41,098 bases of DNA from Symbiodinium natans (Eukaryota > Sar > Dinophyceae > Suessiales > Symbiodiniaceae), in assembly GCA_905221605.1 (NCBI GenBank), contig CAJNDS010000185.1, positions 162,501 to 203,598 on the forward strand, given 5' to 3'. Below, in pieces: positions 24,589-32,779 of this stretch (within the stretch, counting starts at the first letter, position 1; every line of letters starts with the position of its first letter). The notes beneath the pieces are model-generated. The model searched no databases. It was not told where the DNA came from and worked only from the letters and a program-made list of their open reading frames with translations. A program made the translations under genes and the position numbers.

Positions 24589-25010
24589 TCAAGTAGGGGT
24601 GGAGGGGTGGAGGGGTGGAGGGTGTGGAGGGGTGGAGGGGTGGAGGGGTGGAGGGGGTGTGGGAGGGTGGAGGGTGGAGGGGGTGGAGGGGTGGAGGGGT
24701 GGGGGGGTGGAGGGGTGGAGGGGTGGAGGGGTGGAGGGGTGGAGGGGTGGAGGGGTGGAGTGAGGGGTGGAGGGGGGAGAGTGGAGGGCTGGAGGGTTGG
24801 AGGGGTGGAGGGGTGGGAGTTGAGGGTGGAAGTGGAGGGGTGGAGGGTGCAGGGGTGGCGGGGGAGGGGTGGAGGGGGTGAAAAGGGGGTGGAGGGGTGG
24901 AGGGGGGAGGGGGTGAGGGGTTGGAGGGGGAAGGGGGGAGGGGTGGGTTGAGGGGTGGAGGGGTGGGGGAAGGGTTAGGGGGGGGGTGGATGGGGTGGGG
25001 GGTGCATTCA
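24589..25010 (+). repeat. GGAGGGGT minisatellite, block 2
   Basis: About 50 units of GGAGGGGT with one- to three-base changes, ending in G-runs. Related to the block at 24046. The long Gly/Val/Glu/Trp or Pro/His/Ser open frames across it are repeat artefacts. Confidence 0.93.
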
Positions 25011-25089
25011 TTTTTAAGGGTCTTGGGGTGGAAAGGTTCCAGCGTTTTATGGCTTTTGCGTTTCAGGGTTTTAGAACATCCATCGTCCT

Positions 25090-25157
25090 ACTCCCTAAAC
25101 CCTAAGCCCTAAACCCTGAACCCTAAACCCTAAACCCTAAACCCTAAACCCTAAACC
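25090..25157 (-). repeat. C-rich telomeric repeat
   Basis: About nine units of CCCTAAA with CCCTAAG and CCCTGAA. Confidence 0.9.
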
Positions 25158-25158
25158 G

Positions 25159-25224
25159 GTATGGTTATAAGTACAGTTATAAAGTACACTTATACTTGGT
25201 TCATAAGTACCATGAACCTCCAAG
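25159..25224 (+). mobile_element. Introner-like element, family A (short)
   Basis: ATGGTTATAAGTAC, TACACTTATACTTGG and the right end GTACCATGAACCTCCAAG. It follows directly on C-rich telomere units, so the left end is lost. Open frame follows. Confidence 0.5.
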
Positions 25225-25227
25225 TAG

Positions 25228-25589
25228 TGGATTCGCTCCCACACTAACCGCCTAGACCCACATTGCACCGGCAAGCAGTCGGCCAAAGAAGCCGTGAGGA
25301 AAGGGCTTGGGGTCAGGGCATTTTGTCAGGGCTTCGGGCTCGTGAAGGGGGTTGCACAGCCTTCCACTAAACCCTACACACAGCTCGAGGCCTCTGAGGG
25401 CAAAACCACCCTGAACACTGAACCCGAAAACCCTGATACCCTAAAGCCCTACAACCCTCAACCTCTCAAACCCTCAAAACCCCCAACCCCTCAAACCCTC
25501 AACCCCTCAAACCCTCACCCCCTCAAACCCTCAACCCCGAAAACCCTCAAACCCTCAAACCGAAAAACCCGAAACCCCGAATCCTAAAC
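25228..25589 (+). CDS. Long exon-like frame running into telomere DNA
   Basis: About 120 plus codons open from the introner acceptor (AAGTAG): WIRSHTNRLDPHCTGKQSAK, EAVRKGLGVRAFCQGFGLVK, GVAQPSTKPYTQLEASEGKT, then TLNTEPENPDTLKPYN. From about 25440 it passes into CCCT-rich repeats (PKP/TLNP residues) and should be ignored there. No family recognised. Confidence 0.42.
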
Positions 25590-26245
25590 CCGAAACCCTA
25601 AAACCCTGAAAACCCCTAAAAACCTGAAAACCCTTCAAACCCCTAAAACCCTAAAACCCCTAAAACCCTACAACCCTACAACCCTAAAACCCTAAAACCC
25701 TAAAACCTTAAAACCCTACAACCCTAAAACCCTAAAACCGAAAACCCTAAAACCCTAAAACCCCAACACCCTAAAACGCTAAAACCCTCAAACCCTAAAA
25801 CCCTAAACTCCTAAACCCCTAAAATCTAAAACCCTAACCCTCCAACCCTCGACCCTAAAGCCCTCAGCCCTAAAACCCCGAAACCCTCAAACCCTTAAAC
25901 CCTGAAACTCTAAAAGCCTCTACCCTAGAACCCTCAACCCTAGAACCCCGAACCCTAAAACCCTCCACCCGAAAACCTCAAAACCCTAAAACCATAAAAC
26001 CCTAAAACCCTAACACCCTAAAACCCTAAAACCCTGAAACCCTCAACCCTTAAACCCTAAACCCCGCTACCCTGAAACTCTAGCACCCTCTACCCTAACA
26101 CCCCGAACTTGAAAAACCCCGAAACCCTCAACCCCTCAAACCCTCAGCCCTCAACCCCTCGAACCCTAAAACCCTCAACCCTAAAACCCTTAAACTCCAG
26201 AACCCTCAACCCTAAAACCCCGAATCCAAAACCCTTAACCCCCCA
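25440..26245 (-). repeat. Degenerate CCCTAAAA/CCCTCAA field
   Basis: About 800 bases of decayed C-rich units. From 25590 the eight-base CCCTAAAA form (TTTTAGGG on the other strand) is common, mixed with CCCTCAAA, CCCTGAAA and CCCTACA. No long perfect run. Confidence 0.9.
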
Positions 26246-26340
26246 CCAGGAGGCCCCTTGAGGCCCCGGCATCGTCCATCATGGAGGAGGCCGTGGCGTC
26301 CGATTCAGAAGGCGCCGGTTCCTAGCTCCGCGCAGGGCGC
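26246..26340. other. GC-rich island, no call
   Basis: Unique GC-rich sequence between telomere fields. Short open frames on both strands, none convincing. Confidence 0.3.
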
Positions 26341-26460
26341 AGGGTGTAGGGTTTAGGGTTTAGGGTTCAGGGTTCAGGGCTTAGGGCTTTGGGTTTTGGG
26401 CTTAGGGTTTAGGGCTTCGGGCTTAAGGTTTCGGGTTTCGGGTTTAGGGTTTCCGGGGCT
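26341..26460 (+). repeat. Degenerate G-rich telomeric block
   Basis: TTTAGGG, TTCAGGG, TTTTGGG and TTTCGGG units in mixed order. Confidence 0.85.
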
Positions 26461-26591
26461 TGGGGTGTAGCAGGGTCCAGGTTTTTAGAGTTGAGACTGG
26501 CTTTGGGGGGTCTGAGTTTGAGGATTCGGGCTTGTCCTTGAGAAGTAAGGGCCTACCCCCGGGGGAGAAAGGAAAATGGAGGGGGGGGGGG

Positions 26592-27200
26592 GCCCCCAAA
26601 GATCCCCTCATATGCAACCCCGAAGAATTCAGAGCATCCGATTGCAAGAGTATAAGTAAGGTTAGAAGTTCAAAGTACCCGAAGCAAGGCTATAACCCTA
26701 GATGCCCTACCTATAGCCCCGCTTGTGCGTACCCATGAACCTCCAAGTAGGAGCAAAGATCAAGAAGTCACTGGGAGAATTCGCAAGGACCTGTGCACGA
26801 AATTCCTTGAAGGTGCATGGGTACTTAGAAGTAGTCGGAGGGGTACAGTGGTAGTGCAACTGTAGCTATAACAAAGGTTGAGGGAACCTTTAAACCTACA
26901 TGGAATGAGGCCCCTCGCACCTGAACGCCGAATCGAAACTGCCTTGCATCAACCCTAAACCATAAACCCTAAACCCTAAACCTAAAAACCTAAAACCTAA
27001 ATCCTGAACCCTAAACCCTAAACCTAAACCCTGAACCCTAAACCTCTGGGTCCCCGTGCCCCGGATCCCGCGCGAACGGAGTTGCTGTTCGTGCTGCTGG
27101 TGGCAGACTGCTGGCCAACCTGCCCACGGGTGCGCCGCAAAACAGCCTACAAAAGACCTCAAAAGTTCGGGGCTTGGGGTCGGGAAGTCGGGGGCTTTAG
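26592..27200 (+). CDS. Candidate multi-exon gene with two introners
   Basis: Exon 26592-26649 reads APKDPLICNPEEFRASDCK and ends one base into a codon. Intron 26650-26747 is a family A element. Exon 26748-26812 continues in phase: I, GAKIKKSLGEFARTCARNSL, K, and ends at GTGCATGG, a family A left end. A further exon at about 27042-27197 reads SGSPCPGSRANGVAVRAAGG, RLLANLPTGAPQNSLQKTSK, then VRGLGSGSRGL and TAG; its acceptor is not clear and the intron would contain the telomere block 26949-27047. No family recognised. A minus frame is open over the last exon. Confidence 0.47.
26650..26747 (+). mobile_element. Introner-like element, family A
   Basis: Starts GTATAAGTAAGG (the inner left motif, consensus donor). 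It has GGCTATAACCCTAGATGCCC and CTACCTATAG, and ends GTACCCATGAACCTCCAAG. In-phase frames on both sides. Confidence 0.62.
26813..26905 (+). mobile_element. Introner-like element, family A, left part
   Basis: Left end CTTGAAGGTGCATGGGTAC is an inverted copy of the right end of its neighbour. It continues TTAGAAGTAG and GTAGCTATAACAAAGG. The right end is degraded and followed by C-rich telomere DNA. Confidence 0.5.
26949..27047 (-). repeat. Degenerate C-rich telomeric block
   Basis: CCCTAAA, CCTAAAA and CCCTGAA units of six to eight bases. Confidence 0.85.
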
Positions 27201-27565
27201 GGTTTAGGGTTTGGGGTTTGGGGTTCGCGCTTTAGGGTTTAGGGTTTAGCTTAAGGGTTTCGAAAAGGAATGGTTCAAGGGCATTTTTTAAAAGGGCTTC
27301 AGGCCTTAGGGGTGTTGACTTCGAAACCCTCCAGTACGACTGATGCTTCAGAACCGGATAAACAGAAACGGGTAGGTGACCGCGGTAATACCCTTTTGGT
27401 GTCGCTATGCTTTCCTAAACCCGAAAGCCTAAACACTTTGTAGCGCGTAGAGGAGGCTTCCCGAAACCCTAACCCCTAAAACTGGCCCTAAACCATCCTA
27501 AGCCCTAAGCACTCAGGGACCTTTAGGGCCTCTTCTTCTGTCAAAACAGTAGATGGCTGATCATG
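27201..27565. other. Decayed telomere units and unique spacer
   Basis: TTTAGGG/TTTGGGG units to about 27250, then unique sequence with isolated CCCTAAA pieces near 27450-27515. GGATAAACAG...ACTGATGCTTCAGAACC recalls the region near 21479. No gene seen. Confidence 0.4.
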
Positions 27566-27568
27566 TAA

Positions 27569-27679
27569 AGTGCCGTTCAGACCAAAGGACAAGGGATTTG
27601 CAGCTTGGGGCGTGATCTGTGGGCTGAGTGGCTGTGTGGGCTGACTGACGAAAACATCTTCAGGCTTCGAAATAGCTAG
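27569..27679 (+). CDS. Exon-like island
   Basis: Plus frame reads SAVQTKGQGICSLGRDLWAE then WLCGLTDENIFRLRNS and TAG. No rival frame of this length. It could join the next island across the E-type repeat, but then the TAG must lie past an unseen donor. No family recognised. Confidence 0.42.
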   Translation, partial: SAVQTKGQGICSLGRDLWAEWLCGLTDENIFRLRNS

Positions 27680-27721
27680 GTTGCCTTTTGGGATACTTTC
27701 TTTATTTAGGTTTCTAAGGGG

Positions 27722-27906
27722 CCTTATATACGAGTATTTGTCACAGGGCTCTGGCTGAGACGGAGTTCCTCATGGCCAAGAAGATTCGTGTGATGGCGAC
27801 CGGGGCGCAATCTTCCGTGGGTGAAATGGTCTCTGGTACTGTGCCTCGCGCCAAATTCCCACTGCCCTTAAGCCCCCAAAGTCACAGAAAAACCTTAAGC
27901 CCGTAG
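27722..27906 (+). CDS. Repeat E acceptor and terminal exon-like island
   Basis: CCTTATATACGAGTATTTGT then CACAG matches the end at 21437-21474. After it the plus frame reads ALAETEFLMAKKIRVMATGA, QSSVGEMVSGTVPRAKFPLP and LSPQSHRKTLSP, then TAG, 52 codons with no plausible rival. No family recognised. Confidence 0.5.
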
Positions 27907-28005
27907 GAAGCAAGTATTTCGAATATTCCCCTGCTATTCATACGTCAAGGAGACTTTCCGCCAAACCCTACACCCTAAACACCCCCTCCCCCCCGTCCTC
28001 CACAG

Positions 28006-28076
28006 GGCTGGCTGAGAAGTCGCCAGCCTCCAGATCTAAATCCTCGTCCTGCACCTGGGGAGGCTGTAGGAACTAG
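28006..28076 (+). CDS. Terminal exon-like island
   Basis: After a C-rich tract and GTCCTCCACAG, a strong acceptor, the plus frame reads LAEKSPASRSKSSSCTWGGC then RN and TAG. Serine/cysteine-rich; no family recognised. Confidence 0.42.
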
Positions 28077-28103
28077 TGTTAAGAGGGTTTGGCTCTTTCT
28101 AGC

Positions 28104-28228
28104 CCTAAACCCTAAACCCTAAACCCTAAACCCTAAACCCTAAACCCTAAACCCTAAACCCTAAACCCTACACCCTACACCCTAAACCCTAAACAAACCC
28201 TACACCCTAAACCCTAAACCTAAAACAC
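28104..28228 (-). repeat. Interstitial telomeric repeat, C-rich
   Basis: About nine perfect CCCTAAA units, then CCCTACA and truncated variants. Confidence 0.94.
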
Positions 28229-28298
28229 AAACCCCGGAGAGCTGAACTCTCAAGGGGTTCCCAAACAGCACCCCTCCAATACGGGGCTCCCTGAATCT

Positions 28299-28417
28299 AC
28301 CCTAAACCCTAAACCCTAAACCCTAAACCCTAAACCCTAAACCCTAAACCCTAAACCCCCTAAAATCTAAACCCTAAACCCTAAACCCTAAACCCTAAAC
28401 CCCAAACCCTAAACCTA
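28299..28417 (-). repeat. Interstitial telomeric repeat, C-rich
   Basis: About 16 CCCTAAA units with CCCCCTAAAA and CCCCAAA interruptions. Ends 24 bases before an exon-like island. Confidence 0.94.
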
Positions 28418-28440
28418 CTCTGAAAGGCTGTACTCTAAAG

Positions 28441-29137
28441 GCTCGTGGTTCCATTCGTGATAAGGGGCTTTGAAAGTCGGTACCCTGCGGTTTCGTCCCT
28501 TGAAGAATGGTGTTTGGGATGTACTCCCTGATTCGAACACTCCTGAAAATTCGGATTGTAATATATAGGGGGCACTAGAATCCCCATTCAGGACTGTTAG
28601 TGTAAGGGGGAACATCCCAAGATAGAAAGGTGTTTAAGGCATCTAAGTCACAGCTTCCCCAGAAAGAGTTAGTAAGACAGAGACCTGGTCAAAACATCCC
28701 TACATTCCCTCAGGGGGCTCATGCACCGGCATCCCGAAAGAGCTCGTAGAATACTACTTGCTTAAGAACCCCCCCCCCCCTCCCCACAAAAAAACACAAA
28801 ACAAAAATAACCATAATACAAACAAAAAGCAACATACACACACACACACACACAAAGAATATACCATACCGGACCGGAACGTACCGTACCATACCATACC
28901 ACACCACACCACACCATACCATACCAATACATGTATATATATATATATATATGTATATACATATATATAGTAAGGGCAATATAGGGATTACGATTTTGGT
29001 TTTGGGGGGTTCTTAAGCAATTAGTAGTAGCCTGCCCAAGAATGAACACCTCCCAAATCCTGGGAACCCTGAGCCCGGGAAAGGAAACCAGGGATGGTCT
29101 CGACGATGTGCATGGGTTTAGAGAGTTGGAGGCTTAG
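28441..29137 (+). CDS. Three-exon gene piece split by family B and C introners
   Basis: Exon 1, 28441-28520 (after TACTCTAAAG): LVVPFVIRGFESRYPAVSSL, EEWCLG, ending one base into a codon. Exon 2, 28622-28745: RKVFKASKSQLPQKELVRQR, PGQNIPTFPQGAHAPASRKS, ending two bases into a codon. Exon 3, 29041-29137: MNTSQILGTLSPGKETRDGL, DDVHGFRELEA and TAG. Both introns have GT-AG borders and the phases 1 and 2 fit, giving about 100 codons without a stop. Soluble, basic then acidic; no domain recognised. Unspliced, exon 2 meets TAG at 28747. A minus frame (28415-28615) overlaps exon 1 and the intron and is the main rival. Confidence 0.6.
28521..28621 (+). mobile_element. Introner-like element, family B, diverged left arm
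   Basis: The right arm AGGACTGTTAGTGTAAGGGG and GAACATCCCAAG matches the copy at 8482-8578 with one change over about 31 bases. The left arm TGGGATGTACTCCC...ACACTCCTGAA is a decayed inverse. GT-AG borders join frames in phase 1. Confidence 0.66.
28746..29040 (+). mobile_element. Introner-like element, family C, long copy
   Basis: Left ACTACTTGCTTAAGAACCCC and right GGGGTTCTTAAGCAATTAGT pair as inverted ends. The interior has grown simple repeats: C run, A-rich, CA (28839-28854), ATACC/ACACC units (28880-28930) and TATA (28934-28970). Borders GTAGAA and GCCCAAG join frames in phase 2. Confidence 0.62.
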
Positions 29138-29545
29138 GGGCCTGTAAAGGTCAAGGGTTCAAGGGTCAAGCGTTTAGGGTTTAGGGTGGTTTAGAGTGGT
29201 TCAGGGTCTAGGGTTTAAGGGTTGATTTACGGGTTTAAGGGGTTCAAGGGTTGGAGGACGTAAGGGGATGACAGACCCCGAGAGCCTCCAAGCCTAAACG
29301 CCCAAAAGCTTAACAATTAAAGCCCAACAAAGCCTCTGGTAAGAGCCTCTCAAGGCCTCAAACCCTAAATCCTCAAACCCCGACCAGAGCCTCTCAAAGC
29401 CCCGAAGCTCTAAACCCTCAAACCCCTAAACGCCCGTCAAGGTCCAACCTAACCCCTGAACCCTGACCCCCAAACCCTATCCCCTAACCCCTAAACTAAC
29501 CCCTAACCCCTAAGCCTAACCCCCTAACCCCAACCCTAATCCCCA
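29138..29545. other. Decayed telomere-like units, both orientations
   Basis: Irregular G-rich units (GGTTTAGAGTGG, TTTAAGGG) to about 29260, then irregular C-rich units (CCCCTAACC, CCCTCAAA) to about 29550. No convincing gene. Confidence 0.6.
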
Positions 29546-29548
29546 AAC

Positions 29549-29623
29549 CTTCAAAGCCCCAAAGACCTCAAGCAGGTACCGAAAGGCCTCCTTGCGGTTG
29601 GACGTCCTGGATGACGTGGGGTT
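29549..29623 (-). CDS. Exon-like island with both splice borders
   Basis: Minus strand: acceptor GAGCCTACAG, then exactly 25 codons NPTSSRTSNRKEAFRYLLEV, FGALK, about 85 percent G/C-ending, then GTTTGG as phase 0 donor. The plus strand is poor. No family recognised. Confidence 0.58.
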
Positions 29624-29636
29624 CTGTAGGCTCTAG

Positions 29637-29732
29637 GGTTTAGGGTTTAGGGTTTAGAGTTTAGGGTTTAGGGTTTAGGGTTTAGGGTTTAGGGTTTAGG
29701 GTTTCGGGTTTAGGGTTTTGGGTTTAGGGTTC
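29637..29732 (+). repeat. Interstitial telomeric repeat, G-rich
   Basis: About 13 TTTAGGG units with TTTAGAG, TTTCGGG and TTTTGGG variants. Confidence 0.93.
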
Positions 29733-29739
29733 AGCAGCT

Positions 29740-29940
29740 CCGGATCGAGCATTTTTATGGTAGTGTTATATTTACGGCTTGGATATAACACCCACCCACC
29801 CAGAGAATCCCATAACATTAAGAAACCATATAAAGTATCTTCATACAAAAGTTCTTTTCAACGAAGACTACGGCTACAGAACAAATTCGTTCTTAAAAAT
29901 CCGCATTGCGTCACACAAAGATGAGCATTACAAGAAAAAG
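29740..29940 (+). other. AT-rich insert with open frames
   Basis: About 200 bases distinctly A/T-rich. One plus frame contains TLRNHIKYLHTKVLFNEDYG then YRTNSFLKIRIASHKDEHYK; a second plus frame is open too. The codon choice differs from other islands. Possible organelle-derived or foreign insert; no protein recognised. Confidence 0.4.
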
Positions 29941-30108
29941 GGTTGGGGGTGGGGGGGGGGGGGGGGGGGGTGGGGGTGGGAGGAGGGGGGTGTGGGGGGG
30001 TGTGGGGTGGGGGGGGGGTGGGGGGGGGGGTGGGGGTGGGGGGTGGGGGGGGTGGGGGGTGGGGGGGGTGGGGGGGGGTGGGGGGGTGGGGGGGGTGGGG
30101 GGGTGGGC
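29941..30108 (+). repeat. G-tract low-complexity region
   Basis: Runs of 4-20 G broken by single T. Strong G-quadruplex potential. All frames across it are artefacts. Confidence 0.95.
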
Positions 30109-30895
30109 CCTTAGGCACGAAGGAATTACCTAGCCACGAAGAAATTACCCTTAGCACGAAGAAGTTACCCTTAGCCACGAAGAAAATTACCCTTAGCCAC
30201 GAAGAAATTACCCTTAGCCACGAAGAAATTATCCTTAGCCACCCTTAGCCACGAAGAAATGACCCTTAGCCACGAAGAAATGACCCTTAGCCACGAAGAA
30301 ATGACCCTTAGCCACGAAGAAATGACCCTTAGCCACGAAGAAATGACCCTTAGCCACGAAGAAATTACCCTTAGCCACGAAGAAATGGCCCTTAGCCACG
30401 AAGGAAATGACCCTTAGGAAATGGCCCTTAGCGACCAGGAAATGCCCTTAGCGACGAAGAAATGGCCCTTAGCGAAGAAATTGCCCTTAGCCACGAAGAA
30501 ATGACCCTTAGCCCAGGAAATGGCCCTTAGCGACCAAGAAATGACCCTTAGCCACGAAGAAATGACCCTTAGCCACGAAGAAATTACCCTTAGCCACGAA
30601 GAAATTACCCTTAGCCACGAAGAAATTACCCTTAGCCACGAAGGAAATTACCCTTAGCCACGAAGGAAATTACCCTTAGCCTCGAAGAAATGACCCTTAG
30701 CCAGGAAGAAATGACCCTTAGCACCCAGGAAATGGCCCTTAGCGACCAGGAAATTGCCCTTAGCGACGAAGAAATGGCCCTTAGCGAAGAAATGACCCTT
30801 AGCCACGAAGAAATGGCCCTTAGCGAAGAAACGACCCTTAGCCACGAAGAAATGACCCTTAGCCACGAAGAAATGACCCTTAGCCACGAAGGACT
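30109..30895 (+). repeat. 21-base minisatellite (CCCTTAGCCACGAAGAAATGA)
   Basis: About 37 units of CCCTTAGCCACGAAGAAATG plus one base. Because 21 is divisible by three, a seven-residue repeat (TLSHEEM on plus, FVAKGHF on minus) stays open over stretches. The right third has GACCAGGAAATGG subtypes and units shortened by deletion. Several indels break the frame, so coding is unlikely. Confidence 0.93.
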
Positions 30896-30899
30896 ATAG

Positions 30900-31045
30900 G
30901 GTTTAAATATATAGGGTTTAGGGTTTAGGGTTTGTGGGTTTGTGGGTTTGTGGGTTTGTGGGTTTGTGGGTTTGTGGGTTTAGGGACTCGGGGGTGTAGG
31001 GCTTAGGGCTTAGGGTTTGGGACTCTGGTTTTAGGGTCTAGGGTT
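30900..31045 (+). repeat. Telomeric and GTGGGTTT repeats
   Basis: Three TTTAGGG units, then about seven GTGGGTTT units (30930-30980), then TTTAGGG/TCTAGGG decay. Confidence 0.9.
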
Positions 31046-31159
31046 TTAGGGTCTAGGGTTTAGGGCTTGGCTAGGTAGCCCCTGTAAACTCATCTCAAGC
31101 CATCGGCTTCGCTTGAGGATTCTAGGGAGCGGACCTTGGCCCTGAAACCCGGAAGACAT
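31046..31159 (-). CDS. Small complete frame or exon
   Basis: Minus strand ATG frame of 37 codons: MSSGFQGQGPLPRILKRSRW, LEMSLQGLPSQALNPRP, TAA. The last residues and stop come from CCCTAA repeats. GGGTTTCAG at its start could equally be an acceptor, so it may be an exon. No family recognised. Confidence 0.38.
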   Translation of the reverse strand: MSSGFQGQGPLPRILKRSRWLEMSLQGLPSQALNPRP

Positions 31160-31184
31160 AAACCTTCAGCCTCAAACTCCAAAC

Positions 31185-31292
31185 CCACAAACCCTAGACC
31201 CTAAACCCACAAACCCACAAACCCCAAACCCTAAACCCCAAACCCTAAACCCCAAACCCCTAAACCCTAAACCCTAAACCCCAAACCCCAAA
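31185..31292 (-). repeat. Degenerate C-rich telomeric block
   Basis: CCCTAAA, CCCCAAA and CCCACAA units; the CCCACAA type mirrors the GTGGGTTT run at 30930. Confidence 0.88.
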
Positions 31293-31405
31293 CCCCAATC
31301 GCCCCGCGCCTCGTGGAGCCTACACCGCCCCAGTCGCGAAGCGCCCGTACTACCGAGCTCCGCCGGCTGCTCCTGCGGACTCCAAGGCTGGCGTTTCTTT
31401 TGTTT
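31293..31405 (+). CDS. Exon-like island, frame unresolved
   Basis: Two plus frames are open: PAPRGAYTAPVAKRPYYRAP then PAAPADSKAGVSFVFK, and APRLVEPTPPQSRSARTTEL then RRLLLRTPRLAFLLF. Both have G/C-ending codons. Runs into telomere DNA at 31407. No family recognised. Confidence 0.38.
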
Positions 31406-31407
31406 TT

Positions 31408-31746
31408 AAAGGGTTTAGGGTTTAGGGTTTAGGGTTCGAGGGTTCGAGGGTTCGAGGGTTCGAGGGTTCGAGGGTTCGAGGGTTCGAGGGCTCGAGGGCT
31501 CGAGGGTTCGAGGGTTCGAGGGTTCGAGGGTTCGAGGGTTCGAGGGTTCGAGGGTTCGAGGGTTCGAGGGTTCGAGGGTTCGAGGGTTCGAGGGTTCGAG
31601 GGTTCGAGGGTTCGAGGGTTCGAGGGTTCGAGGGTTCGAGGGTTCGAGGGTTCGAGGGTTCGAGGGTTCGAGGGTTCGAGGGTTCGAGGGTTCGAGGGTT
31701 CGAGGGTTCGAGGGTTCGAGGGTTCAGGGTTTAGGGTTTAGGGTTT
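31408..31746 (+). repeat. GGGTTCGA octamer array
   Basis: About 37 copies of GGGTTCGA, nearly perfect, with two GGGCTCGA units near 31490. TTTAGGG units flank both ends (31408-31430, 31726-31746), so the octamer seems to have arisen and spread inside a telomere block. One CpG per unit. Confidence 0.96.
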
Positions 31747-31755
31747 CAGGATACC

Positions 31756-32098
31756 CTACACCCCAAACACAAAAGGTTGAACGGCAAAGCTGTTAGAATT
31801 TGGAATTTTGGGGGCTTCGGGTCTTTGCGCAGAGCTTTGGGTTGTGAGTCTGGGTCCCGCTAGTTGAGGGAGCTCGTTGTAAGGAGGTCCGATTGTAAGA
31901 GGTAGAGACAAGGGGCCCCCTGCATCCGCAAGAGATCCCAAGACTCTGTCCAATGTTTTGGCGCGAGGGATAGCAAACCCTAAACCCTAAGCCCTGAACC
32001 CTGTCGGGTTCAGGGTTTAGGGCAGCCCCAAACGCGCCCATGACGATGACGAGGAGGATGATGCTACTATGCCCGGGAAAGGAAGTGTTGAGCAGCAT
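31756..32098 (-). CDS. Coding-like region, two minus frames
   Basis: Frame 1 (31756-31953): SLADAGGPLSLPLTIGPPYN, ELPQLAGPRLTTQSSAQRPE, APKIPNSNSFAVQPFVFGV. Frame 2 (31793-32098) starts MLLNTSFPGHSSIILLVIVM, a signal-anchor-like run, but passes through telomere-like sequence. They overlap, so at most one is coding at a time; splicing from one to the other is possible. No family recognised. Confidence 0.35.
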
Positions 32099-32145
32099 GG
32101 GGATGACGATGGGAAGGATGATGACAACAACTTCGGCTACATCCT

Positions 32146-32243
32146 AACCCCTAAACCCTAAACCCTAAACCCTAAATCCTAAAATCCGAAACCCTAAACC
32201 CTAAACTCTAAACCCTAAACCCTAAACCCTAAACCCTAAACCC
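32146..32243 (-). repeat. Interstitial telomeric repeat, C-rich
   Basis: About 13 CCCTAAA units with CCTAAAATCCGAAA variants. Confidence 0.93.
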
Positions 32244-32344
32244 TGCGCCAACAGGTCCTGGGCATGCCCCTGGCAGAAACTCGCGACCAGATTTGCTGTA
32301 CAATGCCTCGGTGGCAGCGCATGCAGTTACAGTTCATAACCGGA
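32243..32344 (+). CDS. Exon-like island
   Basis: Plus frame LRQQVLGMPLAETRDQICCT then MPRWQRMQLQFITG, mostly G/C-ending, with CGCCAACAG as possible internal acceptor and GGA|GTAGGG as possible donor. It emerges directly from CCCTAAA DNA. No family recognised. Confidence 0.52.
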
Positions 32345-32405
32345 GTAGGGTTTAGGGTTTCGGGTTTAGTGTTTAGGGTTTAGGGTTTAGGGTTTAGGGC
32401 TTCGG
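32345..32405 (+). repeat. G-rich telomeric block
   Basis: About eight TTTAGGG-type units. Confidence 0.9.
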
Positions 32406-32513
32406 GGGTTCCGAAATTAGGGGTACCTTCTTCGCGTCCTTACTAGAAGGGAATCCTACTAGTTGGGGGGGGGGGGAGGGGGTGGGTTAAGTAGGGGCTC
32501 TGATTTTCGTAAG

Positions 32514-32590
32514 CCCCCATTTCATACCGGTTCGTGCAGCACCTGCAACCTCCACTCAACAAGCCGAGGTCCATCATGCCCAAGCTGTAA
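32514..32590 (+). CDS. Terminal exon-like island
   Basis: After GATTTTCGTAAG the plus frame reads PISYRFVQHLQPPLNKPRSI then MPKL and TAA, about 85 percent G/C-ending. The 73-codon minus frame here includes a G-run artefact. No family recognised. Confidence 0.5.
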
Positions 32591-32779
32591 GCCCCCCTAG
32601 GCTCGAGGGCTTGGGTTGGGCCCGCTCTAAACAACCCCACAGCTCTTGGCGGCTGAACCCTCAACCCCCCAAAAAAAGAATAGAACTGAGTATTGGGCTA
32701 CTGAGCTACGCGAGCGTGCGATAGAGAGCGCCCTAAATTCAAAGAACGGGCGCACTCCCCGCTTGCATACCCTCATACA

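Noticed and set aside
24536-25011. Gly/Val/Glu/Trp-rich (plus) and Pro/His-rich (minus) open frames
   Set aside because: These are translations of the GGAGGGGT minisatellite.
28719-29049. Tyr/Ile and Thr/His repeat frames
   Set aside because: They translate TATA, CA and ACACC tracts inside the family C element.
30109-30895. CRISPR array
   Set aside because: Units are contiguous 21-mers without distinct spacers, next to telomere repeats in a eukaryotic context.
31408-31746. GGTTCGA array as tRNA B-boxes or tRNA-derived repeat
   Set aside because: GGTTCGAGGG resembles a B-box, but no A-box, no acceptor stem and no cloverleaf spacing; it is a perfect octamer tandem.
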